Shown here: positions 41,973 through 52,212 of the stretch, piece by piece
How the letters are laid out: every line of letters begins with the position of its first letter
Numbering within the stretch: the stretch's first letter is position 1
Assembly: GCF_002073895.1 (NCBI RefSeq)
Contig: NZ_CP012839.1
Coordinates: 335,852-399,851 of the forward strand
Direction: 5' to 3'
From: Candidatus Riesia pediculischaeffi
GTDB taxonomy: Bacteria; Pseudomonadota; Gammaproteobacteria; Enterobacterales; Enterobacteriaceae
Length of the DNA: 64,000 nt
Position numbers and translations under genes: made by a program
The notes under the pieces: generated by a model
Seen by the model: the letters and a program-made list of their open reading frames with translations, nothing else
The model's database searches: none
Told to the model about the DNA's origin: nothing

Positions 41973-43268
41973 TCATATTTTAGATTTTTCTAAAAAAATA
42001 CGGTCCATTCCATTCATATATTTTTGTAATATCTTAGGAATCTCAATGGATCCATCGTTTGACTGATAATTCTCTAAAATAGCGACCATTGTCCTTCCGA
42101 TAGGTAATCCTGAACCATTTAAAATGTGAACGAATTCCTTACGATCATCTGCTTTTTTAAACTTAGTGTTCATCCTTCTTGACTGAAAATCCGTCGTATT
42201 TGAACAAGAGGATATTTCAATATATTTCTGTCGCGATGGAATCCAAACTTCCAGATCATACGTTTTACTTGAAGAAAAACCTAAATTCTTATTATGAATC
42301 ATAATTTTACGATAAGGTAAATTCAGCAATTGAAGAACTTTTTCAGCATTTTCCGTCAGTCTTTCTAATGCGACAACCGATCTTTTCGGGTGTACTATGC
42401 GAATCAACTCAACTTTATCGAATTGATGTAATCTGATCAAACCGTGAGTTTTATTTCCATAAGATCCTGCTTCTGAACGAAAACATGCGGTATGAGATAC
42501 CAATTTGATCGGTAAAGACTCGTATGAGAATACCTTATTTTGAACCAAATTAACTACTGGAACTTCTCCAGTTGGTATTAAAAAGTACTTATTTTTTTTA
42601 TTTGAATCATCATTCAACTTCACGGAAAATAAATCTTTTGTAAATTTTGGAAGATGACCAGTGTTATATAAAGATCGATAGTTGACCAAATAAGGTACTA
42701 AGACTTCATAATAGTTATGTTTGTCAACATGTAAACTGATCATAAACTGCGATAATGCTCTATATAGTTGAGCTAATTTACCAGAAATAACAGAAAATTT
42801 AGATTTAGATATTTTTGAAGCAATAGTGAAGTTGATACTTCGATTTTCTTTGGTTAATTCAATATGATTTCGAATCTTAAAATCAAATTTTCTCTTTTTT
42901 CCCCATCTCTTAATTTCAATGTTGTCTTGCTTTTTAAAACATTCTTCTGGTAAGTTAGGTATTTCTGAAAATATTCCTTGGATTTCTTCTTTTATACTTT
43001 TCAGTTGAGTTTCTCTATTAGAAAGTTCTTCTCTAATTTTCTTTGCTTTAATATGAAGATCGTCAACACTTCTTGCTTGAATTTTTTCTATCCCAATAAT
43101 TTTTGAAAAATGATTTCTTCTTCTCCTCAAAAAATCGATTTCTTTTATAAGATCTGTTTCTCTTCTTTTTAATCTAACAATTTTTTCGCTATCTAAATGA
43201 AATCCTCTTGCGGATAATTTCTGTTTAACAATTTTTAAATTAGAAAAAAACATTTTTGGATCCAACAT
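41973..43268 (-). CDS. serS: Seryl-tRNA synthetase
   Basis: This class II synthetase charges tRNA-Ser. The 431-residue product (E. coli 430) has an N-terminal coiled-coil arm (residues about 27-100, rich in Arg and Lys) that grips the long variable arm. It also has TGHLPKF, PTGEVPVVNL, motif 2 ACFRSEAGSYGNKTHGLIRLHQFDKVEL and motif 3 NGSGLPIGRTMVAILENYQ. It is complete and lies 212 nt after serC's start. E. coli has the same serS-lolA neighbourhood. Confidence 0.97.
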   Translation of the reverse strand: MLDPKMFFSNLKIVKQKLSARGFHLDSEKIVRLKRRETDLIKEIDFLRRRRNHFSKIIGIEKIQARSVDDLHIKAKKIREELSNRETQLKSIKEEIQGIFSEIPNLPEECFKKQDNIEIKRWGKKRKFDFKIRNHIELTKENRSINFTIASKISKSKFSVISGKLAQLYRALSQFMISLHVDKHNYYEVLVPYLVNYRSLYNTGHLPKFTKDLFSVKLNDDSNKKNKYFLIPTGEVPVVNLVQNKVFSYESLPIKLVSHTACFRSEAGSYGNKTHGLIRLHQFDKVELIRIVHPKRSVVALERLTENAEKVLQLLNLPYRKIMIHNKNLGFSSSKTYDLEVWIPSRQKYIEISSCSNTTDFQSRRMNTKFKKADDRKEFVHILNGSGLPIGRTMVAILENYQSNDGSIEIPKILQKYMNGMDRIFLEKSKI

Positions 43269-43493
43269 ACTTCCTCTTTGAGAATGTACAAATGGTTAAT
43301 CAAATATCAAGATAACTTTCAAGATTACGATCCTTATCGAGAAAATCTGATAAAGAAATAATTTGTGAGATACAATCGGTTTCTATTCATGAAAAAATCC
43401 ATAGCATAAAACATTACATCCATGGTAGTTAATACTATTCGAATTATCTGAAAAATCTTACATATCGGTAAAAATTCATGAATCATACATTTA

Positions 43494-44114
43494 TTACTTT
43501 CTTCTTTGATCGTCAATGATTGTGTTTATATCGGGAACGAATCTGTATTTATTGTCGTTCACATCCTTCACTTCATTGCTCAAATTTTTAAAATTATAAA
43601 GGATCAATTTATTATTATTATCAGTAACTTGCAAACTTAGTATTCTTCCGTTTTTTTGAATTTCAATAGAACAAAAGTTTTCAGAACTTTTTTTTCTTTT
43701 CTTTAACAAGAAAAATTGATCTTTACTTTGTTGAATTAAGTGTCGTTTAAGAAAACATGTTTTTTTTGATTTTATTTCCCTTATTATAGAACCGACATAA
43801 AAATCTTCATAGGAAGTAACTATTATTTGATTATTATTAAAATCATAGAATCTTATAATATCTTCTTCAAATGTCAGTAGGGATCTTTTTGGGTGCTCTG
43901 TATATAACTGTAGCGATTTCAAACCTTTGAACCATAACTTTCCTGAACTGCAATAAATAACCTTACTATTTTTATCAATTATTTTGTTTGTAAAATCTGC
44001 TGAAAAATTTCCTACATTTTTTAGTCTATTTAACAGTTCGCTAGAAGAATCAGAAATCACGAAATTTGTTGAAATTATTATTAAAATCTGAAATATAAAA
44101 ACGATTCTTTTCAT
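43494..44114 (-). CDS. lolA: Outer-membrane lipoprotein carrier protein
   Basis: LolA ferries lipoproteins across the periplasm from LolCDE to LolB. The 206-residue product (E. coli 203) has a signal peptide (MKRIVFIFQILIIISTNFVIS) followed by SSSELLNRLKNVGNFSADFTNKI, matching the family opening. The end reads FVPDINTIIDDQRRK, the E. coli FTPPQGVTVDDQRK ending. The middle is strongly diverged and lysine-rich. LolCDE is encoded 5 kb away, so the pathway is retained apart from LolB, which is not in this window. Confidence 0.9.
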   Translation of the reverse strand: MKRIVFIFQILIIISTNFVISDSSSELLNRLKNVGNFSADFTNKIIDKNSKVIYCSSGKLWFKGLKSLQLYTEHPKRSLLTFEEDIIRFYDFNNNQIIVTSYEDFYVGSIIREIKSKKTCFLKRHLIQQSKDQFFLLKKRKKSSENFCSIEIQKNGRILSLQVTDNNNKLILYNFKNLSNEVKDVNDNKYRFVPDINTIIDDQRRK

Positions 44115-44783
44115 TTTTCTTATATCTCAAAAATTTATCCTTATTTATTTATCTGAAACTAACGGTTAAAATATACGAACCACAGTTAATTCATCTCTTT
44201 TCTAATCTACTTTTAAAAAGATCATCTTAAGATTTGTATTTTATATGTAAACACTATAAAAACTCGAATTCATTAAAAATGATTAATAAATCCAATATAA
44301 AATAATTTCATCAAGATTATCATTTCTAATAACTTATATCGTTTTTTTTCAAAACATTCGCTATGACGAAAAATCTATTAAAAGATGTTATTAAAATATA
44401 AATTTTAAAATATTGATACGATACACTGATCAATCTTGATACAACATGAAAAGATATTTCATAAAAAAATTAAAGAAATCTTTTTTTAAAAAAAATTAAC
44501 GTGATAATTCTTGAGATTAAGATAAATCATAAAATAATAAAATTATAGAAAAATCTTTGAATAACTTAAATTTAAAATATTTACTTTAGATGATAATAAA
44601 GTCATAATCCTATAAGAATATATAATTTACACGATTTAACCATTTTAAAGATCCATTAATCTATAAAAATAGGTGTACGATTGAAAGAGCTAAATACATA
44701 AGAATTAAATTTTTATCCATTTTATCGTACTATAGTAAAATTTTTACCAATCATATCCACATATTTTCATTATACCTATCAAT
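44115..44783. other. 0.67 kb AT-rich spacer
   Basis: The interval lies between the divergent lolA and trxB genes. E. coli has ftsK and lrp here; no trace was recognised and no long frame is open. Confidence 0.55.
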
Positions 44784-45752
44784 ATGAAAGAAATTAATCA
44801 ATCTTTTTTACACAGAAAGGTGATCATATTAGGATCAGGACCTTCTGGATGTACTTCTGCTATATATACAGCGAGAGCTGGATTAAATCCGATTTTGATC
44901 ACTGGATTACAGAAAGGAGGACAAATCTCCCTGGCGAATTCAGTTGAAAATTGGACAGGTTTATATGATAAACAAAAAGGTTCTTCAATAATGAAGAACA
45001 CATTAAAACAGTTAGAAAAATTCATGCCAGGATCGGACATTATAGAAGATAGTGTTCATAAAGTAAATCTCATGCAACGTCCTTTTCTTCTATTTGGAAA
45101 TTTTAAAAAATATAGTTGTGACGCTTTAATTATAGCAACTGGCTCTTCTTTTAAGAAACTTGGTTCTTCTTTTGAAAGAAAATTTAATGGACGTGGAATT
45201 TCTTTTTGTGCAACTTGTGATGGTTTCTTTTACAAAGATCAAAAGGTTGCAGTCATTGGAGGAGGAAATAACGCTATTGAAGAAGCTATTTACTTGTCTA
45301 AAATTTCCAAAGAAGTTAATTTAGTTCATCGTAGAAAAAAGTTTAGAGCGGAAAAATTTCTAATAAACAAAATGTACGAAAAAATTGAACAAAAAAAGAT
45401 TTTTCTACACACAAATTTTATAATATGCGATGTCCAAGGTGATGAACGTGGTGTTAAATCGATGAAAATACGATCTAATTTAAATGGCTCTGAAAAGAAT
45501 ATTTCTGTTTCCGGTATATTTATCGCAATTGGAAGTATCCCAAATACTGATATTTTTGTTAATCAATTAGATTTAGAAAACGGATATATTAGAACAAGAT
45601 TAGATAGAAAATGCATGACAGAAACTTCAATAGAAGGAGTATTTGCCGCAGGAGATGTGTCGGATAATTTTTATAGACAAGCTATTTCATCTGCTGGAAC
45701 CGGCTGTATGGCAGCTATTGATGCAGAAAAATATTTATCTCGTATAACATAG
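44784..45752 (+). CDS. trxB: Thioredoxin reductase
   Basis: This FAD-NADPH enzyme reduces thioredoxin. The 322-residue product (E. coli 321) has the FAD motif GSGPSGCTSAIYTARAGL, a redox-active CATC in FCATCDGFFYKDQ, and the NADPH fold VIGGGNNAIEEA with VHRRKKFRA. The C-terminal FAD segment is GVFAAGDVSDNFYRQAISSAGTGCMAA. It is complete. It is the nearest gene to infA, reflecting the E. coli trxB-cydDC-infA neighbourhood with cydDC and aat removed. Confidence 0.97.
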   Translation: MKEINQSFLHRKVIILGSGPSGCTSAIYTARAGLNPILITGLQKGGQISLANSVENWTGLYDKQKGSSIMKNTLKQLEKFMPGSDIIEDSVHKVNLMQRPFLLFGNFKKYSCDALIIATGSSFKKLGSSFERKFNGRGISFCATCDGFFYKDQKVAVIGGGNNAIEEAIYLSKISKEVNLVHRRKKFRAEKFLINKMYEKIEQKKIFLHTNFIICDVQGDERGVKSMKIRSNLNGSEKNISVSGIFIAIGSIPNTDIFVNQLDLENGYIRTRLDRKCMTETSIEGVFAAGDVSDNFYRQAISSAGTGCMAAIDAEKYLSRIT

Positions 45753-45918
45753 AACATGAAGAAAAAATATCCTTATGTCTTTTTTTTGAAATGACCACGA
45801 AAAATGGGACGGTAAATATAGAATAAGTGACAGTTCTTATTCATTTTACGGTATTGTAGCAACTGTTTATATGTCAAAAGTTTATCAATAGGCAATCATT
45901 CTTATGAAAGGGGACAAC

Positions 45919-46134
45919 GTGAAAGAAGTTGGAATTGAGTTACAAGGTATGGTTTTAGATTCTCTACCAAATACAACTTTTCGTGTACGTTTAGAAAATG
46001 GTAGAAAAATTATCGCTCATATTTCTGGAAAAATGAGAAAAAATTATATTAGAATTTTAACTGGAGATAAAGTAACTGTAGAGATGAGTCCATATGATCT
46101 AACAAAAGGAAGAATAATTTTTAGAAATCGATAA
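45919..46134 (+). CDS. infA: Translation initiation factor IF-1
   Basis: IF-1 occupies the A site of the 30S subunit in initiation. The 71-residue OB-fold product (E. coli 72) reads [41 protein letters not shown] and [11 protein letters not shown], nearly the E. coli sequence. I chose the GTG at 45919 because AAAGGGG (45907-45913) sits 5 nt upstream and the length then matches. An in-frame ATG at 45904 would place that site inside the gene. E. coli has serW next to infA; no tRNA is seen after it here. Confidence 0.93.
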   Translation: MKEVGIELQGMVLDSLPNTTFRVRLENGRKIIAHISGKMRKNYIRILTGDKVTVEMSPYDLTKGRIIFRNR

Positions 46135-46522
46135 TTTTGATTCTTTTTGAAAGGTAGATCGTTGAAACGGTTATTTTTATCAAAAAAAATTGAAAACGTT
46201 TCTTTATAAGATAGAAGATCAATTATTTTCAATGATACATCACGTACAAAAAACAACATAAAAATACTTACGATATGTATCTAGATCTAATTTATAATTA
46301 GTAAACCGATGTTCTCTTTAAAAGTTCTATTCTATATCGTACTGATTATGCAATCATATATCTTATATATTAATATAAAACGATTAAAAGATCGTTCATA
46401 TTTCATTTCGAGCGGTTTAATTGCAATATTGATTAATGGTTAAAAGATCGAAAACCATTTACGTATAATGTTTGCAGTGAATTACAGTATAAATCATCAT
46501 CTCTCAACTAGAAGATAAATGT
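46135..46522. other. 0.39 kb AT-rich spacer
   Basis: The interval lies between infA and ybjG. No tRNA-Ser (serW in E. coli) or other RNA shape was found; no gene was seen. Confidence 0.5.
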
Positions 46523-47032
46523 ATGACGCCGATTTTGATTTTTTTTGCGGAGAAACTGATATTTCTTTTTCCTATATTTATGTGGATGATTTATATGTTA
46601 GAAAGGAAAAACGATATTTCTATATATATTTTTCTTTTTAAAATAATTCTTTCTTTATTCTTCAGTTTTTTTATTTCTTTTTTACTATCAAGGATCTTCT
46701 ATAAAGATCGTCCATTTGTAGTAGGTATAAAAAATAATATACTTTGTCATAAGTTAAATTCTTCATTTCCTAGTATGCATGGATCGATTTCTTTCACTAT
46801 TTCTTTAAGTTATTTAATATGGACAAATTCTAGATTTAGAGTATTGATGCTTTTTCCTTCTTTTATCATATGTTGGGCTAGAGTTTTTTTAGGTGTACAC
46901 TGGACTTCAGATATGATCAGTTCTTTTATAATTTCTCTGATCTCTTGTATGATAGCAGGTTACATTTGGAAAAATTATCATAATCTTTTAACAAATTTCT
47001 TTAAGAAGAAAATAAATCTTTCTCGAAAATAA
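46523..47032 (+). CDS. ybjG: Undecaprenyl-diphosphate phosphatase, PAP2 family
   Basis: It dephosphorylates undecaprenyl diphosphate at the outer face of the inner membrane, recycling the carrier for peptidoglycan. The 169-residue product has five to six hydrophobic helices and the PAP2 triad: KDRPF (motif 1), FPSMHGSISF (motif 2) and RVFLGVHWTSDM (motif 3, R-x5-H-x3-D). Motif 2 PSMHG is the YbjG form rather than PgpB's PSGH. E. coli ybjG lies near infA on the map. It is slightly shorter than E. coli (198). Confidence 0.85.
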   Translation: MTPILIFFAEKLIFLFPIFMWMIYMLERKNDISIYIFLFKIILSLFFSFFISFLLSRIFYKDRPFVVGIKNNILCHKLNSSFPSMHGSISFTISLSYLIWTNSRFRVLMLFPSFIICWARVFLGVHWTSDMISSFIISLISCMIAGYIWKNYHNLLTNFFKKKINLSRK

Positions 47033-47425
47033 AATACTATCGTCAAATCTTTTTCTTTTTTTCGGATAATTTAATAATTAATATAGCTAATCTAGCACGA
47101 TTGAAAGATACGATGAAGATCTTCAGTTTCCTTCGATGAAGTGCTGTCTATATTATAAAATAAAGAATAGAATTGAACTGCAGTGTTACTTTTCGGAAAT
47201 GAAATTCTTCAAATGTAAAACTTATCTTATAAATCATATATAACTATTTTATAGACTTCTCTGAATATCCGTAACGATGTTAATTATGCACATTTATTGC
47301 TGTGATTTGTTATTTTTGATATGTTTTAGATTAGTTATATTCATTAAAAGCTCTATCATCTGATTGATTTACGTACCTTAATTTTTACATGAAAATATAT
47401 AATTTAAAGATTCGCAAGGTAGTTT
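47033..47425. other. 0.39 kb AT-rich spacer
   Basis: The interval lies between ybjG and ndh. No gene or RNA structure was recognised. Confidence 0.5.
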
Positions 47426-48730
47426 ATGAAAAAACAAAAAACGATAATTGTTGTAGGTGGTGGTGTGGGAGGTTTGGAATTGGTTACTAGACTTGGAAAC
47501 AGTTTAGGAAAGTCAAAAATAGCAGACATTATTTTAGTCGATCGATATCATAGCCATATTTGGAAACCTATTCTTCACGAAGTAGCTTCAGGTTCAATCA
47601 ACACGAATTTGAAATCGATAAGTTATTTCAATCATGCTTATAAGAATTATTTTCAATTTTATCTAGGAGAACTACAAGATGTCGATAAAGAAAGAAAGAC
47701 AATTACTATTTCAACAATGATTTGTCGAAAAGATGGAAAGATTTTCAAAAAAGAGTTAAAGTTCGATATCCTAGTAATCGCATTAGGCAGTATATCTAAC
47801 GACTTTAGTATAGAAGGAGTAAAAAAGTATTGTATTTTCTTAGATAATTTGGAACAAGCTAATCTACTTCGGAATAAAATGATAAATTTATTTATTGCAA
47901 AATCGTCAAAAAGAGAACATAAGTTCGATGAAATGAAGATCGCGATAGTAGGAGGTGGAGCAACTGGAATAGAACTTTGTGCAGAGTTATTAAATACCTT
48001 GCATTATTTGAATAAATACAAGTTTGAAGGATATAATAATTATCAGTTAAAAATATATCTTCTAGAAGCTGAGAATAGGATTTTACCATCTCTTTCAGAA
48101 AGTATTTCCCAAGATGTGCACAATGAATTAGAAAAGATTGGAATATCTGTTCTTACAAAAACTAAAGTGAACAAAGTATCCCAAAGTGAATTGCAAACTA
48201 GTTCATCAAAAAAAATACATGCTGATCTTATCGTATGGGCTGCGGGAATAAAAGTCCAAGATTTTATAAAACGAATTGATGGAATTAGTACTAATCGTAT
48301 CAATCAAATCATAGTTCAACCTACCTTACAGAGTATTTCTGATGATACAATATTCGCCATAGGAGATTGCGCGTTTCTTCAAGAAGATAAAGGAGGATAT
48401 GTTCCACCTAGGGCACAAGCTGCTCATCAGATGGCAAACATCTGCTATAAAAATATACTTTCAATGTTGGAGAGGAAGAAGTTAAAAAAATATTTCTATA
48501 AAGATCGTGGATTTTTGATATCACTTTCTAAATTTAATACTGTAGGAAGTATCTTTGTCGATAGCATCAATAAGGAGATTCCAGTATGTGGAAAAATCGC
48601 TAGAATCTTATATTTGTCTCTATACCGAAGACATCAAGTTACAATACAAGGTTTGATTAGGACTGGATTGTCCATTGTATCTGATAATCTTGATAAATAT
48701 CTGAGATCTAATCATTTGAACTTGTACTGA
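47426..48730 (+). CDS. ndh: NADH dehydrogenase type II
   Basis: This single-subunit, non-proton-pumping NADH:quinone oxidoreductase is peripheral on the inner membrane. The 434-residue product (E. coli 434) begins with an FAD fold (VVGGGVGGLELVTRLGN) and has WKPILHEVASGS. The NADH fold is AIVGGGATGIELCAELL, and TIFAIGDCAF with VPPRAQAAHQMA completes the FAD site. A basic amphipathic C-terminal end fits membrane attachment. Together with Sdh it would feed the quinone pool. E. coli carries it next to the lolCDE region. Confidence 0.96.
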   Translation: MKKQKTIIVVGGGVGGLELVTRLGNSLGKSKIADIILVDRYHSHIWKPILHEVASGSINTNLKSISYFNHAYKNYFQFYLGELQDVDKERKTITISTMICRKDGKIFKKELKFDILVIALGSISNDFSIEGVKKYCIFLDNLEQANLLRNKMINLFIAKSSKREHKFDEMKIAIVGGGATGIELCAELLNTLHYLNKYKFEGYNNYQLKIYLLEAENRILPSLSESISQDVHNELEKIGISVLTKTKVNKVSQSELQTSSSKKIHADLIVWAAGIKVQDFIKRIDGISTNRINQIIVQPTLQSISDDTIFAIGDCAFLQEDKGGYVPPRAQAAHQMANICYKNILSMLERKKLKKYFYKDRGFLISLSKFNTVGSIFVDSINKEIPVCGKIARILYLSLYRRHQVTIQGLIRTGLSIVSDNLDKYLRSNHLNLY

Positions 48731-49073
48731 TGGTATATCGTTTCATTTAATAAAAGTTTTAGCATTTTGCATCATTAAGTACGTTGATTATCGTGAATAT
48801 AATGAACATCAATATTTTAAAATTTTTGAAGATTCTTACTCATACGTGTAAGATTAGATCTACGATTCAAAGAAAATCATCTAAAGCGCGATAAAATAAA
48901 AATTTGGTTTTATCAAGTTCAACAAAATCGAATAAGTTTATATGTTTTCGACAAATACTCATAATGATTGATATCATTAGATATTTTTTTTAAGGAGTGC
49001 AAGGACATCTTTCGTAAAGGATAACAGATTCTAAAGTTCTAATTCGTAAGATAAATTATAATCCTAACATTAT
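48731..49073. other. 0.34 kb AT-rich spacer
   Basis: The interval lies between ndh and lolC. Nothing beyond AT-rich sequence was seen; it presumably holds the lolCDE promoter. Confidence 0.45.
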
Positions 49074-50264
49074 ATGAATCTATTGGTTTCCTGCTTCATT
49101 GGAACTCGATATTTCCGGAAGTTCTTGTTGAACAAAAACTTTTTTTTTATGATACTGTCTATGTTAGGAATGATATTTGGAATATCTGCTTTAATTATTT
49201 GCGATTCTTTAATAGAAGGGTTTGAACGCTCATTAAGAGAAGAATTACGATATGCTACACATTCTATTTTGACCACAGAGAAAAACGTCTTAGACTCATC
49301 TAAATATCCTAAAGAATTGTTCAAAGATTTAAACGGGATTTCTAAAATTTTTCAAACCGTTGAAAGTTACGCGATTATACAAAGTAGAGGAGAATTGAAC
49401 TTTATTAACATGATTGGAGTTGATTCTATTGAACTAAATCTGATTTTAGAAAATCAAAAAAAGTTGTCTGATTTAAATCCTGGAAAATATTCGATAATAC
49501 TGGGTCGTAGATTAGCTGATCAACTTAAAGTAAGACTTTATGATCAAATTAGGTTAACGATACCGAATATAATTCATCATACGATCATCGGCGGAATACC
49601 CAGTCAAAGAATGTTCACCATAATTGATATCTTTAATACCTCAACTGAGGTAGATGAAAGTGTGGTCTTTGTTCATCGCGATGATGCTAAGAAAATGATG
49701 TATTATCAGAAAGATGAAATTACAGGATGGAGAGTTCATCTGAAGGATCCGTTGTGTTTTTATTCTATCGCTCAACAAAATCTACCAAAAGGTGTTGTAT
49801 GGAAAGATTATATGAAACAAAAAGTTGATCTTTTCAAATCTGTTGAAACAGAGAGAAAGATAACCTCTTTGCTGCTAAATTGTCTCCTCATAATGTCCTG
49901 TTTTGGATTAACATCTTCGGTATCATATTTAATCATTAAAAAGAGAGAAGAAATTTCTATTTTAAGAACTTTAGGAGCAAAGAGTCTTCATATAGTGATG
50001 ATCTTCATGATTCAAGGGCTATTAACAGGATTTTTAGAAGTATTCTTCGGAAATATGTTAGGAATATTTGTATCGTATCACATCAAAGATTTGATGGAAT
50101 TTTTAAACCTACCATATCATATAAATTCATCGATATCGTTTAATTGTCGCTATTGCTTAAAGATTTCTTCTATTTCAATACTATTTGTTATGATCAACTC
50201 AATTTATCCTTCTTGGTATGCGACAACTTTCTTTCCAACCAACGTATTACGTCATGAGAGATGA
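49074..50264 (+). CDS. lolC: Lipoprotein-releasing system permease LolC
   Basis: This inner-membrane permease of the LolCDE exporter hands mature lipoproteins to LolA. The 396-residue product (E. coli 399) has four transmembrane helices (about residues 20-45, 270-295, 315-340, 355-380) with a large periplasmic domain between the first two. It has SLREELRYATHSILTT, PGKYSIILGRRLADQL, GGIPSQRMF and LLLNCLLIMSC, matching LolC. The ISILRTLGAKS coupling segment is visible. It ends YPSWYATTFFPTNVLRHER and overlaps lolD by 11 nt. Confidence 0.94.
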   Translation: MNLLVSCFIGTRYFRKFLLNKNFFFMILSMLGMIFGISALIICDSLIEGFERSLREELRYATHSILTTEKNVLDSSKYPKELFKDLNGISKIFQTVESYAIIQSRGELNFINMIGVDSIELNLILENQKKLSDLNPGKYSIILGRRLADQLKVRLYDQIRLTIPNIIHHTIIGGIPSQRMFTIIDIFNTSTEVDESVVFVHRDDAKKMMYYQKDEITGWRVHLKDPLCFYSIAQQNLPKGVVWKDYMKQKVDLFKSVETERKITSLLLNCLLIMSCFGLTSSVSYLIIKKREEISILRTLGAKSLHIVMIFMIQGLLTGFLEVFFGNMLGIFVSYHIKDLMEFLNLPYHINSSISFNCRYCLKISSISILFVMINSIYPSWYATTFFPTNVLRHER

Positions 50265-50940
50265 AGATCTATTAACTTGCGAGAATTTAAGTAAAAGTTA
50301 TATCGACGGAAAAAAAATAACAGAAGTGATAAAAAAAATTTCTTTTTCTATTCGCACAGGAGACACAGTAGCAATATTGGGAAATTCTGGATCAGGTAAA
50401 AGTACCTTACTACATCTTCTATCTGGATTAGAAAAACCTACTTCTGGAAAAGTATTCTTGATGAAAAAAAATTTATATCATCTAACCGATCGTGAACTAT
50501 CATGTATAAGAAATCGATATATTGGTTTTGTACACCAATCTCATCATCTTTTATCGGATTTTACAGTAATAGAAAATGTCATCATGCCTCTGTTGATTAG
50601 AGGAGAAAATTATGCGAAATCCATCGACAAGGCAAAAAAATTGCTTTCTGAAGTTAACCTATTTGAAAAAGTTGAAAATTACTCGTCTGAACTATCTGGT
50701 GGAGAAAAACAAAGAGTATCTATAGTTAGATCTATGATTCATGATCCTGTAATTATCTTAGCAGATGAACCGACAGGAAATTTAGATTCTCAAAATTCAC
50801 AGAGTGTTTCTGATTTATTTATCGAAATTAATCGTAAGAGAAAAACTGCTTTTGTAGTTGCAACACACGATAATCGACTATCAGATATTATGAATAGAAA
50901 AATAACTATCAGAGATGGATCAATTGCATCAATCGAATGA
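50254..50940 (+). CDS. lolD: Lipoprotein-releasing ABC ATPase LolD
   Basis: This is the ATPase of LolCDE. From the ATG at 50254 it encodes 228 residues (E. coli 233). Walker A is GNSGSGKST, the Q-loop region FVHQSHHLLSDFTVIENV has the LolD-type HHLLPDF signature. The ABC signature is LSGGEKQRVSIVRS, Walker B ILADEPTGNLD and the switch His is in VATHD. A more upstream in-frame ATG (50218) lies inside lolC and would add 12 residues; the E. coli start supports 50254. It ends with a 4-nt ATGA overlap with lolE. Confidence 0.95.
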   Translation: MRDEDLLTCENLSKSYIDGKKITEVIKKISFSIRTGDTVAILGNSGSGKSTLLHLLSGLEKPTSGKVFLMKKNLYHLTDRELSCIRNRYIGFVHQSHHLLSDFTVIENVIMPLLIRGENYAKSIDKAKKLLSEVNLFEKVENYSSELSGGEKQRVSIVRSMIHDPVIILADEPTGNLDSQNSQSVSDLFIEINRKRKTAFVVATHDNRLSDIMNRKITIRDGSIASIE

Positions 50941-52199
50941 CTATGATTTTTCAAAAAACATATCTTTTATGTTGGTTTTCCTATCGAATCATTAAAAATA
51001 GAAGGGGTGGTAACTTAATAAGCTGGATAAGATGGATCTCTAAATTAAGTATTATATCCAGTATATCCATCATGATTATCGCTTTAAGTGTCATTCGTGG
51101 ATTCGAAGTAGAATTTCAAAAAAAGATTTTGTCATTTATTCCTCATGGATATGTAGATTTTTTTAATCAACCTTGCACACGTTGGAAAACAATGATGACT
51201 CATTTATCCATGTCAAAAGAGATTAAAAACGTTTTTCCTTATGTTAAGTTTATTGGAATATTAGAAAAAAGTAATGCATTTGTACCAATTAAGTTCATAG
51301 GAATAGACTTCTCTGAAAATATAAGAGAAAGGCTGTTCTCTAAAATGAAAGTAAACAGCACGGAATATCTTTTTTCAGATAAATCTTCAATTATACTAGG
51401 AAAGAACATAGCCGAAAGGATCAACGCATCTTTAGGAGATCACTTGAATATAATAGTTACATCTAGTATTGAGAATATCGGCAAAGTTGGTAGAAGATCG
51501 TTTGATCTGAAAATGGTAGAAGTAAACCTGGGAGGAATAGTCGAATCAGAATGTATTTTGGACGATCAAATAGCGATATTACCCATACAATCTTCTCAAG
51601 AATATTTAGGATACGGAAGTGGAATAAGCGGATTTCAAGTAGAGGTTGAGGATATCTTTTCAGTTGGTGCATCTTTGCTAAAGGCGACAAACGGTTATCG
51701 CTATCATAACAGAATAGATAAAAAGTTTATTATTCGCACATGGATCGATGAATATGGATACATCTATCAGGACATACAATCAATCAAAAGTATCGCGTAC
51801 GTTATCACATTTTTCATGGTTTGTATAGCTTGTCTAAACGTTATGTATTCTGTTGAATCAGAAATCGATGATCGATCACGTGAAATTTCTATTATTTCAT
51901 CCATTGGAGCAGAAAACAATTTCATCAAACGTATTTTTTTATTGATCTGGACATTTCGGGGAATAGTTTATTGTTCGATAGGTTCTATATTGGGATTCTT
52001 TATTTCCATTAATTTAACAAAGATTTTTTCGACCATAGAAAATATATTTTGTTTTCAAATTAAAGGTACGTATTTTATAGATTTCTTTCCGTCTTATTTC
52101 AAAAAAAACGATTTATTTTTCATCTCTATGATCGTGTTGCTTTTGATGCTGTTTTCAGCCATACGAGCTATTAATCGAGCTGTAAGAGATCTTGAATGA
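50937..52199 (+). CDS. lolE: Lipoprotein-releasing system permease LolE
   Basis: The second permease of LolCDE, the subunit that first engages lipoproteins. The 420-residue product (E. coli 414) has the LolC-like four-helix plan. The first helix includes ALSVIRGFEVEFQKKILSFIPHGYVD. The periplasmic domain has IKFIGIDFSENIRERL and ILGKNIAERINASLGD. Later come HNRIDKKFIIRTWIDEYGYIYQDIQSIK, a match to E. coli [22 protein letters not shown]. The ATG overlaps the lolD stop by 4 nt. It converges with purB at its end (13 nt). Confidence 0.94.
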   Translation: MTMIFQKTYLLCWFSYRIIKNRRGGNLISWIRWISKLSIISSISIMIIALSVIRGFEVEFQKKILSFIPHGYVDFFNQPCTRWKTMMTHLSMSKEIKNVFPYVKFIGILEKSNAFVPIKFIGIDFSENIRERLFSKMKVNSTEYLFSDKSSIILGKNIAERINASLGDHLNIIVTSSIENIGKVGRRSFDLKMVEVNLGGIVESECILDDQIAILPIQSSQEYLGYGSGISGFQVEVEDIFSVGASLLKATNGYRYHNRIDKKFIIRTWIDEYGYIYQDIQSIKSIAYVITFFMVCIACLNVMYSVESEIDDRSREISIISSIGAENNFIKRIFLLIWTFRGIVYCSIGSILGFFISINLTKIFSTIENIFCFQIKGTYFIDFFPSYFKKNDLFFISMIVLLLMLFSAIRAINRAVRDLE

Positions 52200-52212
52200 T
52201 TATCTTTAAATA